DNA of 64,000 bases from Motiliproteus sp041586615. GTDB taxonomy: Bacteria; Pseudomonadota; Gammaproteobacteria; Pseudomonadales; Balneatricaceae. Shown here piece by piece: positions 8,496-16,286 of this stretch. The notes below the pieces were generated by a model. It was not told the DNA's origin. It made no database searches and saw only the letters and a list, made by a program, of their open reading frames with translations. The translations under genes and the position numbers were made by a program. Within the stretch, counting starts at the first letter, position 1; each line of letters opens with the position of its first letter. The stretch is taken from the NCBI GenBank assembly GCA_041586615.1, contig JBFGZS010000002.1, positions 89,883-153,882 on the forward strand, written 5' to 3'.

Positions 8496-10727
8496 TCAGC
8501 CGTTCATCGATGCCAGTACCGCATTCAGTGTCGCGCTAGGACGCATAACACGCTTAACGCTCTCACGCTTGGCGTGATAGTAACCATCAAGGCCCGCAGG
8601 CTTGCCTTGTGCGGCCGCCAACTCAGCAACGATGGTATCTTCCTTTTCTGCTAGCTGTTTAGCCAGCGGCGCAAACTGGGCTGCCAGTTCAGCATCTTCG
8701 GTCTGCGCTGCAACGGCCTGGGCCCAGTACAAACCAAGATAGAAATGGCTGCCACGGTTATCCAGCTCTCCGGTACGGCGTGAAGGCGACTTGTTGTTCT
8801 CAAGAAGCATTCCGGTCGCATCATCGAGGGTCTTAGCCAGAATTTTGGCACGCGCATTATTAGACTTGATGCCCATCTCCTCGAGAGAAACGGCCAACGC
8901 CATAAACTCACCGAGGGAATCCCAGCGCAGATGGTTTTCTTCTTCAACCTGCTGTACGTGCTTAGGAGCAGAACCGCCGGCGCCTGTTTCATACATACCA
9001 CCGCCTTTCAGCATTGGCACAATGGACAGCATCTTGGCAGAGGTTCCCAGCTCCATAATCGGGAACAGATCGGTCAGGTAGTCACGCAAGACGTTACCGG
9101 TGACAGAGATGGTATCTCTGCCACGTACCATACGCTCCATGCTGCGGCGAATAGCCTCAACATAGGTCATGACGCGGATATCCAAACCGGTCGTATCATG
9201 GTCTTTCAGGTAACGGTTCACTTTTTTGATCAACTCAATATCGTGAGCCCGGTTACGATCCAGCCAGAAGATTGCCGGTGTATTAGATTGGCGTGAACGC
9301 GTAACCGCCAACTTAACCCAATCACGAACAGGCTCATCTTTAGTCTGGCAAGCGCGCCAGATGTCACCCTTTTCGACCTGGTGCTCGATCAACACGGTTC
9401 CGTCAGCGTCAACGATCCGCATCGTACCATCGGCATGCATTTCAAACGTTTTATCGTGCGAACCATATTCTTCGGCTTTCTTGGCCATCAAACCAACGTT
9501 CGGCACGGTACCCATGGTTGTCGGATCAAACGCACCGTTGGTCTTACAGAAGTTGATCATTTCCTGATAGATCGTGGAGTAGGTGCTTTCTGGCATAACG
9601 GCTTTACAATCTTTAGCCTTACCGTCAGGGCCCCACATCTTCCCACCGTTACGGATCATCGCAGGCATGGAAGCATCGACAATCACATCGCTAGGGACAT
9701 GCAGGTTTGTCACACCTTTAACCGAATCGACCATCGCCATTTCAGGACGGTTTTCGTAGCACGCATGAATATCTTCAAGGATCTCTTCACGCTTTGAACG
9801 CGGCAATGATTCTATTTTCTCGTAAACACTGCTCAAGCCGTTGTTCGGATTCACGCCAAGCTCTTTAAACAGCTCGCCATGCTTTTCAAACAGGTCTTTA
9901 TAGAAAACGGTTACCGCATGGCCAAATACGATGGGGTGAGAGACCTTCATCATGGTGGCTTTAACATGCAAAGACCACATCACGCCGGACTCTTTAGCGT
10001 CATTCAGTGAGTCTTCGAAAAATTGGCGCAAGGCTTGGGCGCTCATGAACATGCCGTCGATGATCTCACCGGCTTCGAGGCTCAGCTCTTTCTTGACGGT
10101 TACCGTGCCGTCTTTGGCAACAAATTCAATGCGGACATCCGTCGCCTTGTCCATCGTGACAGAGCGCTCCGCTGAATAGAAATCGCCTGCGCGCATGTAA
10201 TCGGCGTGGGTGCGTGATGCCATGCTCCACTTGCCCATGGAGTGTGGAAACTTACGCACAAACTGCTTAACCGCACCCGGGGCGCGACGATCGGAGTTTC
10301 CTTCACGTAATACAGGGTTAACCGCACTACCCAGCAACTTGGAATAACGTTCCAAAAGTGCCTTGTCTTCGTCAGTTTGCGGATTTTCGGGCAAGTTAGG
10401 TAAGTCGTAACCCTGGGACTGAAGCTCTGCAATACAGGCTTTTAGCTGTGGAACGGATGCACTGATGTTCGGTAACTTAATGATATTCGCACTGGGATCC
10501 TGTGTAAGGGCACCCAGGAAAGCCAGGCCATCAACGACCTGCTGATCTTCGGTCAGCTTTTCAGGGAAGGCGGCGAGGATACGTCCTGCCAGAGAAATAT
10601 CCGTGATCTTGACGTCGATATCCGCGGAATTGGTAAATGTTCTGACGATCGGTAGTAAGGAGCAGGTCGCCAGCGACGGAGCTTCGTCGGTAAGGGTGTA
10701 ATAGATAGTCTGTTTCGGTGTGGTCAT
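8496..10727 (-). CDS. icd: Monomeric NADP-dependent isocitrate dehydrogenase
   Basis: Oxidative decarboxylation of isocitrate to 2-oxoglutarate with NADP. 743 residues, the length of the monomeric IDH class (about 740), which is unrelated in length to the ~420-residue dimeric enzyme. Recognisable blocks are 'NSDRRAP', 'KFPHSMGKWSMASRTH', 'HVKATMMKVSHPIVFGHAV', 'VIVDASMPAMIRNGGKMW' and 'FWLDRNRAHD'. It stands alone with its own terminator. No kinase/phosphatase gene (aceK) is adjacent; monomeric IDHs are not known to need it. Confidence 0.97.
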   Translation of the reverse strand: MTTPKQTIYYTLTDEAPSLATCSLLPIVRTFTNSADIDVKITDISLAGRILAAFPEKLTEDQQVVDGLAFLGALTQDPSANIIKLPNISASVPQLKACIAELQSQGYDLPNLPENPQTDEDKALLERYSKLLGSAVNPVLREGNSDRRAPGAVKQFVRKFPHSMGKWSMASRTHADYMRAGDFYSAERSVTMDKATDVRIEFVAKDGTVTVKKELSLEAGEIIDGMFMSAQALRQFFEDSLNDAKESGVMWSLHVKATMMKVSHPIVFGHAVTVFYKDLFEKHGELFKELGVNPNNGLSSVYEKIESLPRSKREEILEDIHACYENRPEMAMVDSVKGVTNLHVPSDVIVDASMPAMIRNGGKMWGPDGKAKDCKAVMPESTYSTIYQEMINFCKTNGAFDPTTMGTVPNVGLMAKKAEEYGSHDKTFEMHADGTMRIVDADGTVLIEHQVEKGDIWRACQTKDEPVRDWVKLAVTRSRQSNTPAIFWLDRNRAHDIELIKKVNRYLKDHDTTGLDIRVMTYVEAIRRSMERMVRGRDTISVTGNVLRDYLTDLFPIMELGTSAKMLSIVPMLKGGGMYETGAGGSAPKHVQQVEEENHLRWDSLGEFMALAVSLEEMGIKSNNARAKILAKTLDDATGMLLENNKSPSRRTGELDNRGSHFYLGLYWAQAVAAQTEDAELAAQFAPLAKQLAEKEDTIVAELAAAQGKPAGLDGYYHAKRESVKRVMRPSATLNAVLASMNG

Positions 10728-11301
10728 GGTGTCCCCTGTATTATCTGGCTGATAGCCAAAGGTCCTGAATAAAGCAACTCGTGGTGACTTTATATTGCAG
10801 GCTTAAGTCTAAGGAATTAATTGCCGCGCCGTATTGTATGGCACTTTTGTATGCGCACAGAAGCACAAAGCCAACTTTTTTAGGCCTGATTCTACTAAAA
10901 GGGGATGCCGGAATCCGACTACCTTTCGCTAAGCCAGTGGCAAAAAAACAAACCAACGCTGAAATCGCACAAGGAAAACAGTCTAACTGTCTGTTATATA
11001 ACGGTTAGTTATATGCGGCATTTTAAGAAAACCACGTTACCACAAATATGCTGGCCGTACAGCCCTGTAAATTTTGTCGTAGCTCTTGTAGTAGCACTAC
11101 AACAAAAGCGCCCGGATAATACGGCCCGTGCTCTTTGGTCAGGGTCGTGAAGCGTAGAGGCGCGCAGTCGACTTGACGCCAACTGAACATCGCCCCTCTC
11201 CCTGTTACGCGTCACACGAAGCCGGATAATAGCTATTGACCCGGCGGGTTAACAGGAGACGCTAGGCTGCGTCAGCATTTGTCGAAGACCGATGCGAGCC
11301 C
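10728..11301. other. Non-coding stretch between icd and gor
   Basis: About 570 bases without a convincing gene; the short frames here have no ribosome site or recognisable product. The part next to icd (10728-11000) must hold its promoter. A small perfect hairpin TTGTAGT/ACTACAA with a three-base loop lies at 11086-11102, enclosed by TTTTG/CAAAA; its role is unknown. Confidence 0.5.
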
Positions 11302-11347
11302 CCCCTGAAATCAAGCAGCTGCGCGCAACTGCGCCAAATTTCAGGGG
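11302..11347. repeat. Long inverted repeat 40 bases after gor
   Basis: Perfect ten-base arms CCCCTGAAAT and ATTTCAGGGG enclose 26 bases that can themselves pair (GC-rich AGCTGCGCGCA region). It lies just downstream of the minus-strand gor stop. No T-run follows, so it may be a 3' mRNA stabiliser or an extragenic palindrome rather than a standard terminator. Confidence 0.5.
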
Positions 11348-11387
11348 CGACGGATAATAGAGGCAGGGAACCTACTTGGCCGTCCGA

Positions 11388-12743
11388 TTAACAGGACACG
11401 GGTTCACGCATAGTCACGAATTCTTCAGCAGCAGTCGGGTGTATCCCAATCGTGCTATCGAACACCTGCTTAGTAGCTCCTGCCCGTAACGCTACGGCAA
11501 TCCCCTGTATGATCTCCCCAGCCTCAGAACCGACCATATGCACCCCGAGTACCCGATCAGTTGCGTTATCAACAATCATCTTCATAAGCGTGCGCTCATC
11601 TGAACCACTTAACGTGTGCTTCATGGCACGAAACTCAGAGCGGTACACACGGATATTGTCGTAACGTTCCCTCGCCGCTTCTTCACTCAGGCCGACGGTC
11701 CCAATGGTGGGCTGGCAGAAAACCGCGGTCGGGATAAGCTCATAATCGACCTCGGTGGGGTTACCAAACATGCCGTTTACCAACGCCATGCCTTCGGCCA
11801 ACGCGACAGGTGTCAACTGCACACGATTGATCACATCACCGATCGCGAAAATTGACGGAACACTGGTTTGAAAAGCGCTATCGACTTTAACGGCACCCGC
11901 GCTATCTAGCGCCACGCCAACCTGGTCCAAACCAAGATTATCGGTATTGGGCTTACGGCCGGTCGCGTACAGCACGGCATCTGCTTCAATAATAGAGCCA
12001 TCGGTAAGGCGCAAACTAAGCACACCATCAAGGCCTTTGGATATTGATTCAACATTGTTATTGAACCGTAGATCCACACCCTTCTTACGCATTTCCGAAG
12101 CAACAAAAGTACGCACTTCTTGATCAAAGCCACGTAAGAACAGATCTCCGCGGTACAATTGTGTCGTCTGAGCGCCGAGACCATTGAAAATACCGGCGAA
12201 TTCGACGGCAATATACCCTCCTCCGACGACGACAACGCGACGGGGGAATTCTGGAAGGTCAAAAATTTCATTCGACGTCAACGCGTACTCACTGCCGGGA
12301 AAAACCGGCACCACAGGCCACCCACCCGTCGCTATCAGAATTTTTTTCGCGGTATAAGCAGCCCCATCGACGCTGACTTCATTCGGTCCACTGACTGTTG
12401 CGCGGCCATCGAAAAGGCGCGCACCCGAATTCTTAAGCATGTTTCGATAAATACCATTTAACCTACTTATTTCCTTTACTTTATTCTCGCGAAGAATATT
12501 CCAGTCGAAGCCGCTATCCGTGCAATTCCAACCGAATCCTCTTGCTTCATGAAAAGTTTCACCGTAATGCGATGCATACACATAGAGCTTCTTGGGTACG
12601 CACCCGACATTAACGCAGGTCCCCCCCATATAACGGTCTTCAGCGATAGCAACGTTTAAACCTCTAGACGCAGCCATGCGTCCGGCCCTAACCCCGCCGG
12701 AACCCGCGCCTATGACAAATAGATCAAAATCGAAGTCAGCCAC
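11388..12743 (-). CDS. gor: Glutathione reductase
   Basis: FAD-dependent NADPH:glutathione disulfide reductase keeping cytoplasmic glutathione reduced. 451 residues from a GTG start at 12743, chosen because AGAGGAAAGG lies directly upstream and the protein then starts at the family position; the frame is open 23 codons further. FAD site GAGSGG (12-17 region), redox pair Cys43/Cys48 (GGTCVNVGC), NADPH site 'VVGGGYIAVEFAGI', and the C-terminal 'IGIHPTAAEE' active-site His-Glu. Monocistronic. Confidence 0.95.
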   Translation of the reverse strand: MADFDFDLFVIGAGSGGVRAGRMAASRGLNVAIAEDRYMGGTCVNVGCVPKKLYVYASHYGETFHEARGFGWNCTDSGFDWNILRENKVKEISRLNGIYRNMLKNSGARLFDGRATVSGPNEVSVDGAAYTAKKILIATGGWPVVPVFPGSEYALTSNEIFDLPEFPRRVVVVGGGYIAVEFAGIFNGLGAQTTQLYRGDLFLRGFDQEVRTFVASEMRKKGVDLRFNNNVESISKGLDGVLSLRLTDGSIIEADAVLYATGRKPNTDNLGLDQVGVALDSAGAVKVDSAFQTSVPSIFAIGDVINRVQLTPVALAEGMALVNGMFGNPTEVDYELIPTAVFCQPTIGTVGLSEEAARERYDNIRVYRSEFRAMKHTLSGSDERTLMKMIVDNATDRVLGVHMVGSEAGEIIQGIAVALRAGATKQVFDSTIGIHPTAAEEFVTMREPVSC

Positions 12744-13182
12744 AACCTTTCCTCTTAATGGTTTGTTAGTTAGGCGGCGGCGTAATACCGCGCAAAAATG
12801 TCGCCGTGGCATAAAGCCACGCCAGGTTAATCCTGTTCAGCGTACCCTGCTCAGTTGCGCGTTACCAGCAATGTACTCGCGCCTGTAAAATACATAATTT
12901 CAATGTATTGCGTGCAATTCGTATCGTTAATGGCGCCTAACAGGTCGCGTGGTTTGAATCGAGAGTTTGAACCGGGAATTTGAACCGGGATGTTGACCAG
13001 AAAAATATATATTAACTCTGGCCATCACGCCTAATGAGTGCGCTTAGTGCAAGTGATATAACGCTCCGAACTAGCCACAGACAACAAAATGCAGCGCAGC
13101 ATTATCGCGTCCTCATAAAAAATTAAAAGCTTAAAATCAATAAGTTAACCAGTTTTCGCAAGCGCGAGATGCAAACAATTCA
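12744..13182. other. Non-coding stretch upstream of gor
   Basis: AT-richer sequence between divergent gor and the small ORF at 13254. It should carry the gor promoter. A short internal duplication, TTTGAA-CCGGGA repeated in tandem near 12965-12990, is visible. No RNA gene recognised. Confidence 0.4.
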
Positions 13183-13211
13183 TCCACAGGGCTTAACTTC
13201 ATTACTATACT
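13183..13211 (+). promoter_or_regulatory. Candidate sigma-70 promoter for ORF at 13254
   Basis: -10 TATACT (13206-13211) with a -35-like TCCACA (13183-13188, 4 of 6 consensus bases) at 17-base spacing, about 45 bases before the ATG at 13254. Moderate quality. Confidence 0.4.
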
Positions 13212-13253
13212 GCTTGGCCACTGCCAAAAACATATTTTTAGCATGGAATAACT

Positions 13254-13550
13254 ATGAAGCCTCTTCTTCAAATGGAATGCCAGTCACTGGACGCCTTTAG
13301 GAACCAGCTTAACCACCTGCATAATTTCGGATTTGTCAATGTGAGGCATCATGCTCCCCACCGGTTAAGCGCTAAACAATATCTGATCTGTACGCGCCCA
13401 CAATGCAAGAAATGCTCGAACGACACCGGCCTAAGCATCGTTTGGCGGACAACCCCTAGCGATTCGCGACCGACCCTGCTTACTCGCACAGCAACTCTTA
13501 CTTGTAGTGCATCCGATAGTACGCTCGATAGTACACCCGAGGTTCAATAA
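13254..13550 (+). CDS. Hypothetical small protein with Cys-rich middle
   Basis: 98-residue frame of unknown function. The first ~65 residues look protein-like, with an amphipathic start and 'ICTRPQCKKC', a Cys cluster that might bind metal. The last ~35 residues are low-complexity Thr/Ser/Leu, which argues for a shorter real product, a frameshift or no gene. No clear Shine-Dalgarno; a plausible promoter lies upstream. No signal peptide or membrane segment. Confidence 0.3.
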   Translation: MKPLLQMECQSLDAFRNQLNHLHNFGFVNVRHHAPHRLSAKQYLICTRPQCKKCSNDTGLSIVWRTTPSDSRPTLLTRTATLTCSASDSTLDSTPEVQ

Positions 13551-13842
13551 CCCTATTCTAGAAACCTGGCGGACTAAACGCCAATCTACTGTGGCAAAGC
13601 CGACTTTGGTCATTTTACGCCCTCTTTTTCGTTACATAGAACCACTATTCGTCTCAAAAAAAGTTCAAAAACTGCCTCAAATCGGTCGTTTCTTCGTTGC
13701 GATCGGTCACGCCCGACAGGCTAGCCTCGCGTCATCTCAAGCAGCATAATAACAACCTAACGCTATACTCTATCGACAATGACTGATGCCGTTGTCATTC
13801 CGGTACCGCTACCTAAGCCCCCCGACCGAGGTTGCTCTTGCA

Positions 13843-14658
13843 GTGAAAATCATCTCTTTCAACACCAATGGTCTGCGCGCACGCCTACACCAGATTGAAG
13901 CGCTCATAAAAAAACACAACCCCGATATTATTGGTATACAGGAAACCAAGGTAGCCGATGACAGTTTTCCAAAACAAGCCATAGAGGACCTGGGTTACCA
14001 GGTCCATTTTCATGGCCAGAAAGGCCATTATGGCGTTTGCCTCATGTCACGCCAGCCACCGTTAGAGATCATTAAAGGCTTTCCCGACGATGATGAGGAT
14101 GCCCAAAAACGAATGATCATTGGTCGATACGCAACGCCGAAAGGCAATACGATCACGGTCTTCAACGGTTATTTCCCTCAGGGTGAAAACATAAAACACC
14201 CGACTAAATTCCCTGCCAAACGCCGCTTTTACAGCGACCTGCAGAAACTTTTGGAATCCCAATACAACCAAGAAGAGCACCTGATTGTCATGGGCGACAT
14301 GAATATCTCGTCCACCGATTTGGATATTGGTATTGGTGAATCTAACCGCAAAGCCTGGTTACGTAATGGCAAAGCGAGCTTCCAACCAGAAGAACGCATC
14401 TGGATGGAGAAACTGCTCTCCTGGGGGCTTAGGGACACCTTTCGCGATCAACACCCCAACAGCGACGATGCTTATAGCTGGTTCGACTACCGAAGTCGCG
14501 GTTTTGAACGTGAACCCCGCCGTGGCCTGCGCATTGATCTGATTTTGGCCAGCCAATCGACTTCTCAATGCTGCGTAGAAACGGGTATTGATTACGAGAT
14601 CCGAGCCATGGACAAACCATCAGACCATTGCCCTATCTGGTCATGCTTTTCAATGTGA
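13843..14658 (+). CDS. xthA: Exodeoxyribonuclease III
   Basis: AP endonuclease and 3'-5' exonuclease of base-excision repair. 271 residues from a GTG at 13843 that aligns with the E. coli start (V/M-K-I/F-SFN-NGLRAR). Catalytic blocks are intact: 'IGIQETKV', 'FNGYFPQGE', 'MGDMNIS--DLDIGIGE', 'YSWFDYRS', 'GLRIDLILAS', and the final 'KPSDHCPIW'. The frame is open 19 codons upstream, but no homologous sequence is there. Its 3' end overlaps the convergent stress-protein gene by nine bases. Confidence 0.94.
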   Translation: MKIISFNTNGLRARLHQIEALIKKHNPDIIGIQETKVADDSFPKQAIEDLGYQVHFHGQKGHYGVCLMSRQPPLEIIKGFPDDDEDAQKRMIIGRYATPKGNTITVFNGYFPQGENIKHPTKFPAKRRFYSDLQKLLESQYNQEEHLIVMGDMNISSTDLDIGIGESNRKAWLRNGKASFQPEERIWMEKLLSWGLRDTFRDQHPNSDDAYSWFDYRSRGFEREPRRGLRIDLILASQSTSQCCVETGIDYEIRAMDKPSDHCPIWSCFSM

Positions 14659-15600
14659 GTCGGTGCAATCCCCCTGCTTCTGCGGGATTGCCAACAGATC
14701 ACACGATAGATGATCCAGCACTTGTTCTGCGCTGGATCCAATAAACACCCGATCGAGAATAGATTTGCTCTCGACCCCCATAACCACAATATCGATACCT
14801 TTGTCCTCCACTCGCTCAGACAGCGTCTGCTGCAACTCGCCTTCGGCGAGACACAGCTGCGGAATCGATTTATCCGGAAAGGTTGCCTCTGCAATGTTTT
14901 GTAAGGCGCCACGATGTCGCTCGGCTTCTTTGTCGCGAAAATCGCCATAATTCATGATCAAGGTATCATCGAAAATGACGGACATGGGCAACGGGTTGTA
15001 CGCATGGAACAGGGTGTATTCAGCCCCCAAATAATCGCCGATCATTTTAGCGCGGGTAACCAGCCGACGATCAGGACAACCCGGCTCGTCGACAGGATGC
15101 CTTGCATCGACTGCCACCATCATCTGCGGCACACCTGGCCAGCATGTCGGATGTAGCATTAATAATGGAATTGCTGTGTGACGAATTAATTGCCAATCGG
15201 CATGACCAAAGAGATATGCCCCCAATCCATGATGACGCCGGCAAGCCTTGACCACAAGACTCGCACCATAACGATCTACCTGATTATGAACGGCTATTTC
15301 CAAATCGGAATGCCAAACGGCATCTGTAGTAACCGCTATACCTTTGGCTCTTAACGGTTTGGCCAGTTGCTCTAAGTGTTTTTCGATACCGCGCACAAAC
15401 GCACGACGGGCATGCAGCCCCGCCTCATGGTCGAACAGATACGAGCTTATCAGCGAAGCACTATAGCCACAGCAAAATAACTCTACCGGCGCCTTTAAGC
15501 CTTGTGCCAAACGCCTAACCTTGTCAATGATCCGATCTAACCCGAAGTCAGAAGCATATTCGGCGTCCAACACCACTAAAATTTTATTTTTGCTGTACAT
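14650..15600 (-). CDS. Tandem universal stress protein, UspE-like
   Basis: 316-residue cytoplasmic protein with two Usp folds, about residues 5-150 and 155-308, the UspE layout. Each starts with a hydrophobic strand (KILVVLDAEY; QMMVAVDARHP) and the second ends with 'GIDIVVMGVESKS' and 'CDLLAIP', near the ATP-loop position. UspE-type proteins support survival in stress and growth arrest; the ligand here is unknown. Overlaps the xthA end by nine bases (convergent). Confidence 0.85.
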   Translation of the reverse strand: MYSKNKILVVLDAEYASDFGLDRIIDKVRRLAQGLKAPVELFCCGYSASLISSYLFDHEAGLHARRAFVRGIEKHLEQLAKPLRAKGIAVTTDAVWHSDLEIAVHNQVDRYGASLVVKACRRHHGLGAYLFGHADWQLIRHTAIPLLMLHPTCWPGVPQMMVAVDARHPVDEPGCPDRRLVTRAKMIGDYLGAEYTLFHAYNPLPMSVIFDDTLIMNYGDFRDKEAERHRGALQNIAEATFPDKSIPQLCLAEGELQQTLSERVEDKGIDIVVMGVESKSILDRVFIGSSAEQVLDHLSCDLLAIPQKQGDCTDSH

Positions 15601-15771
15601 AAGGTGCCCGTCTCAATCTGGCAGGATGAAGAAACAATCGATACACCGATAGTATGGACAGAAAAGCCTCAATAAGCAGAATGCCGCTCAGAAGTTGTGT
15701 TAGAACGCTCGATACCCTGGCCAGGCCACCTTTGGAAATGATCTGCATCAGATGGGAGAAAAACCCTGCTA

Positions 15772-15831
15772 TCAACAGTGCTCAGTATTCAGATATACTT
15801 CTTTGATATGCCATTGCTTTATGACATATCT
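15772..15831 (+). promoter_or_regulatory. Promoter with AT-rich inverted repeats before the ArsR-family gene
   Basis: -35-like TCAACA (15772-15777), 16-base spacer, -10 TATACT (15794-15799). Around the -10 and start region lie AGATAT (15791) with ATATCT (15826-15831) and GATATG (15805-15810) with CATATC (15825-15830), nested inverted repeats. An operator overlapping the promoter would fit autorepression by the ArsR-family protein; this is inference from position. Confidence 0.45.
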
Positions 15832-15865
15832 ATGTAACTGCCGCCCTGGTTTAAGGAGTACCGTC

Positions 15866-16189
15866 GTGGACGCACCCTATAAAGAAATGCCCCTAAGCAT
15901 GATGCGGGAAAATGCTGGTCATGCTACACAAATGCTTAAGGCACTCGCAAATGAAAATCGCCTGATGATACTTTGCTATCTAGACGGCAAAGAATTATCC
16001 GTCAGCGAACTCAATCAACACCTGGACCTGAGCCAATCCGCGCTCTCGCAACATTTAGCCGTTTTGCGTCGTGATGAACTGGTCAAAACACGCCGTGAAT
16101 CCCAGACCATCTATTATTCACTGGCGGGGAATGCCGCCAGTCAAATCATTGCAACATTGCACCAGGTGTTCTGCCCAGAACTCAAATAA
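15866..16189 (+). CDS. ArsR-family regulator, BigR/SqrR/YgaV-like persulfide sensor
   Basis: 107-residue winged-helix repressor. The GTG at 15866 is preceded by AAGGAG; upstream codons in frame are not family-like. The HTH region is 'SVSELNQHLDLSQSALSQHLAVLR'-like, given here as LSQSALSQHLAVLRRDEL. It has Cys37 in 'NRLMILCYL' and Cys103 in the terminal 'VFCPELK'. These are 66 residues apart, the same spacing as the reactive cysteines of SqrR (41/107) and BigR (42/108), and the local sequence matches YgaV. No metal-site motif such as ELCVCDL is present. Sulfide or persulfide sensing is therefore the best inference, although no sulfide-oxidation gene is adjacent. Confidence 0.85.
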   Translation: MDAPYKEMPLSMMRENAGHATQMLKALANENRLMILCYLDGKELSVSELNQHLDLSQSALSQHLAVLRRDELVKTRRESQTIYYSLAGNAASQIIATLHQVFCPELK

Positions 16190-16286
16190 CCGATCAGGAC
16201 AGGTCGGCGTATCGGTCTACAGACAGTCTGTCCTGGCAGGCTGAGCGCAGCCAACGCAGGCATAGAAAATACGGCACTGTCGAAAA

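Noticed and set aside
13507..13749. 80-codon plus-strand frame before xthA
   Set aside because: Starts with a rare codon, overlaps the small ORF at 13254 in another frame, and has no ribosome site or family features.
15584..15775. 63-codon minus-strand frame upstream of the UspE-like gene
   Set aside because: No ribosome site or recognisable sequence, and it overlaps the divergent promoter region.
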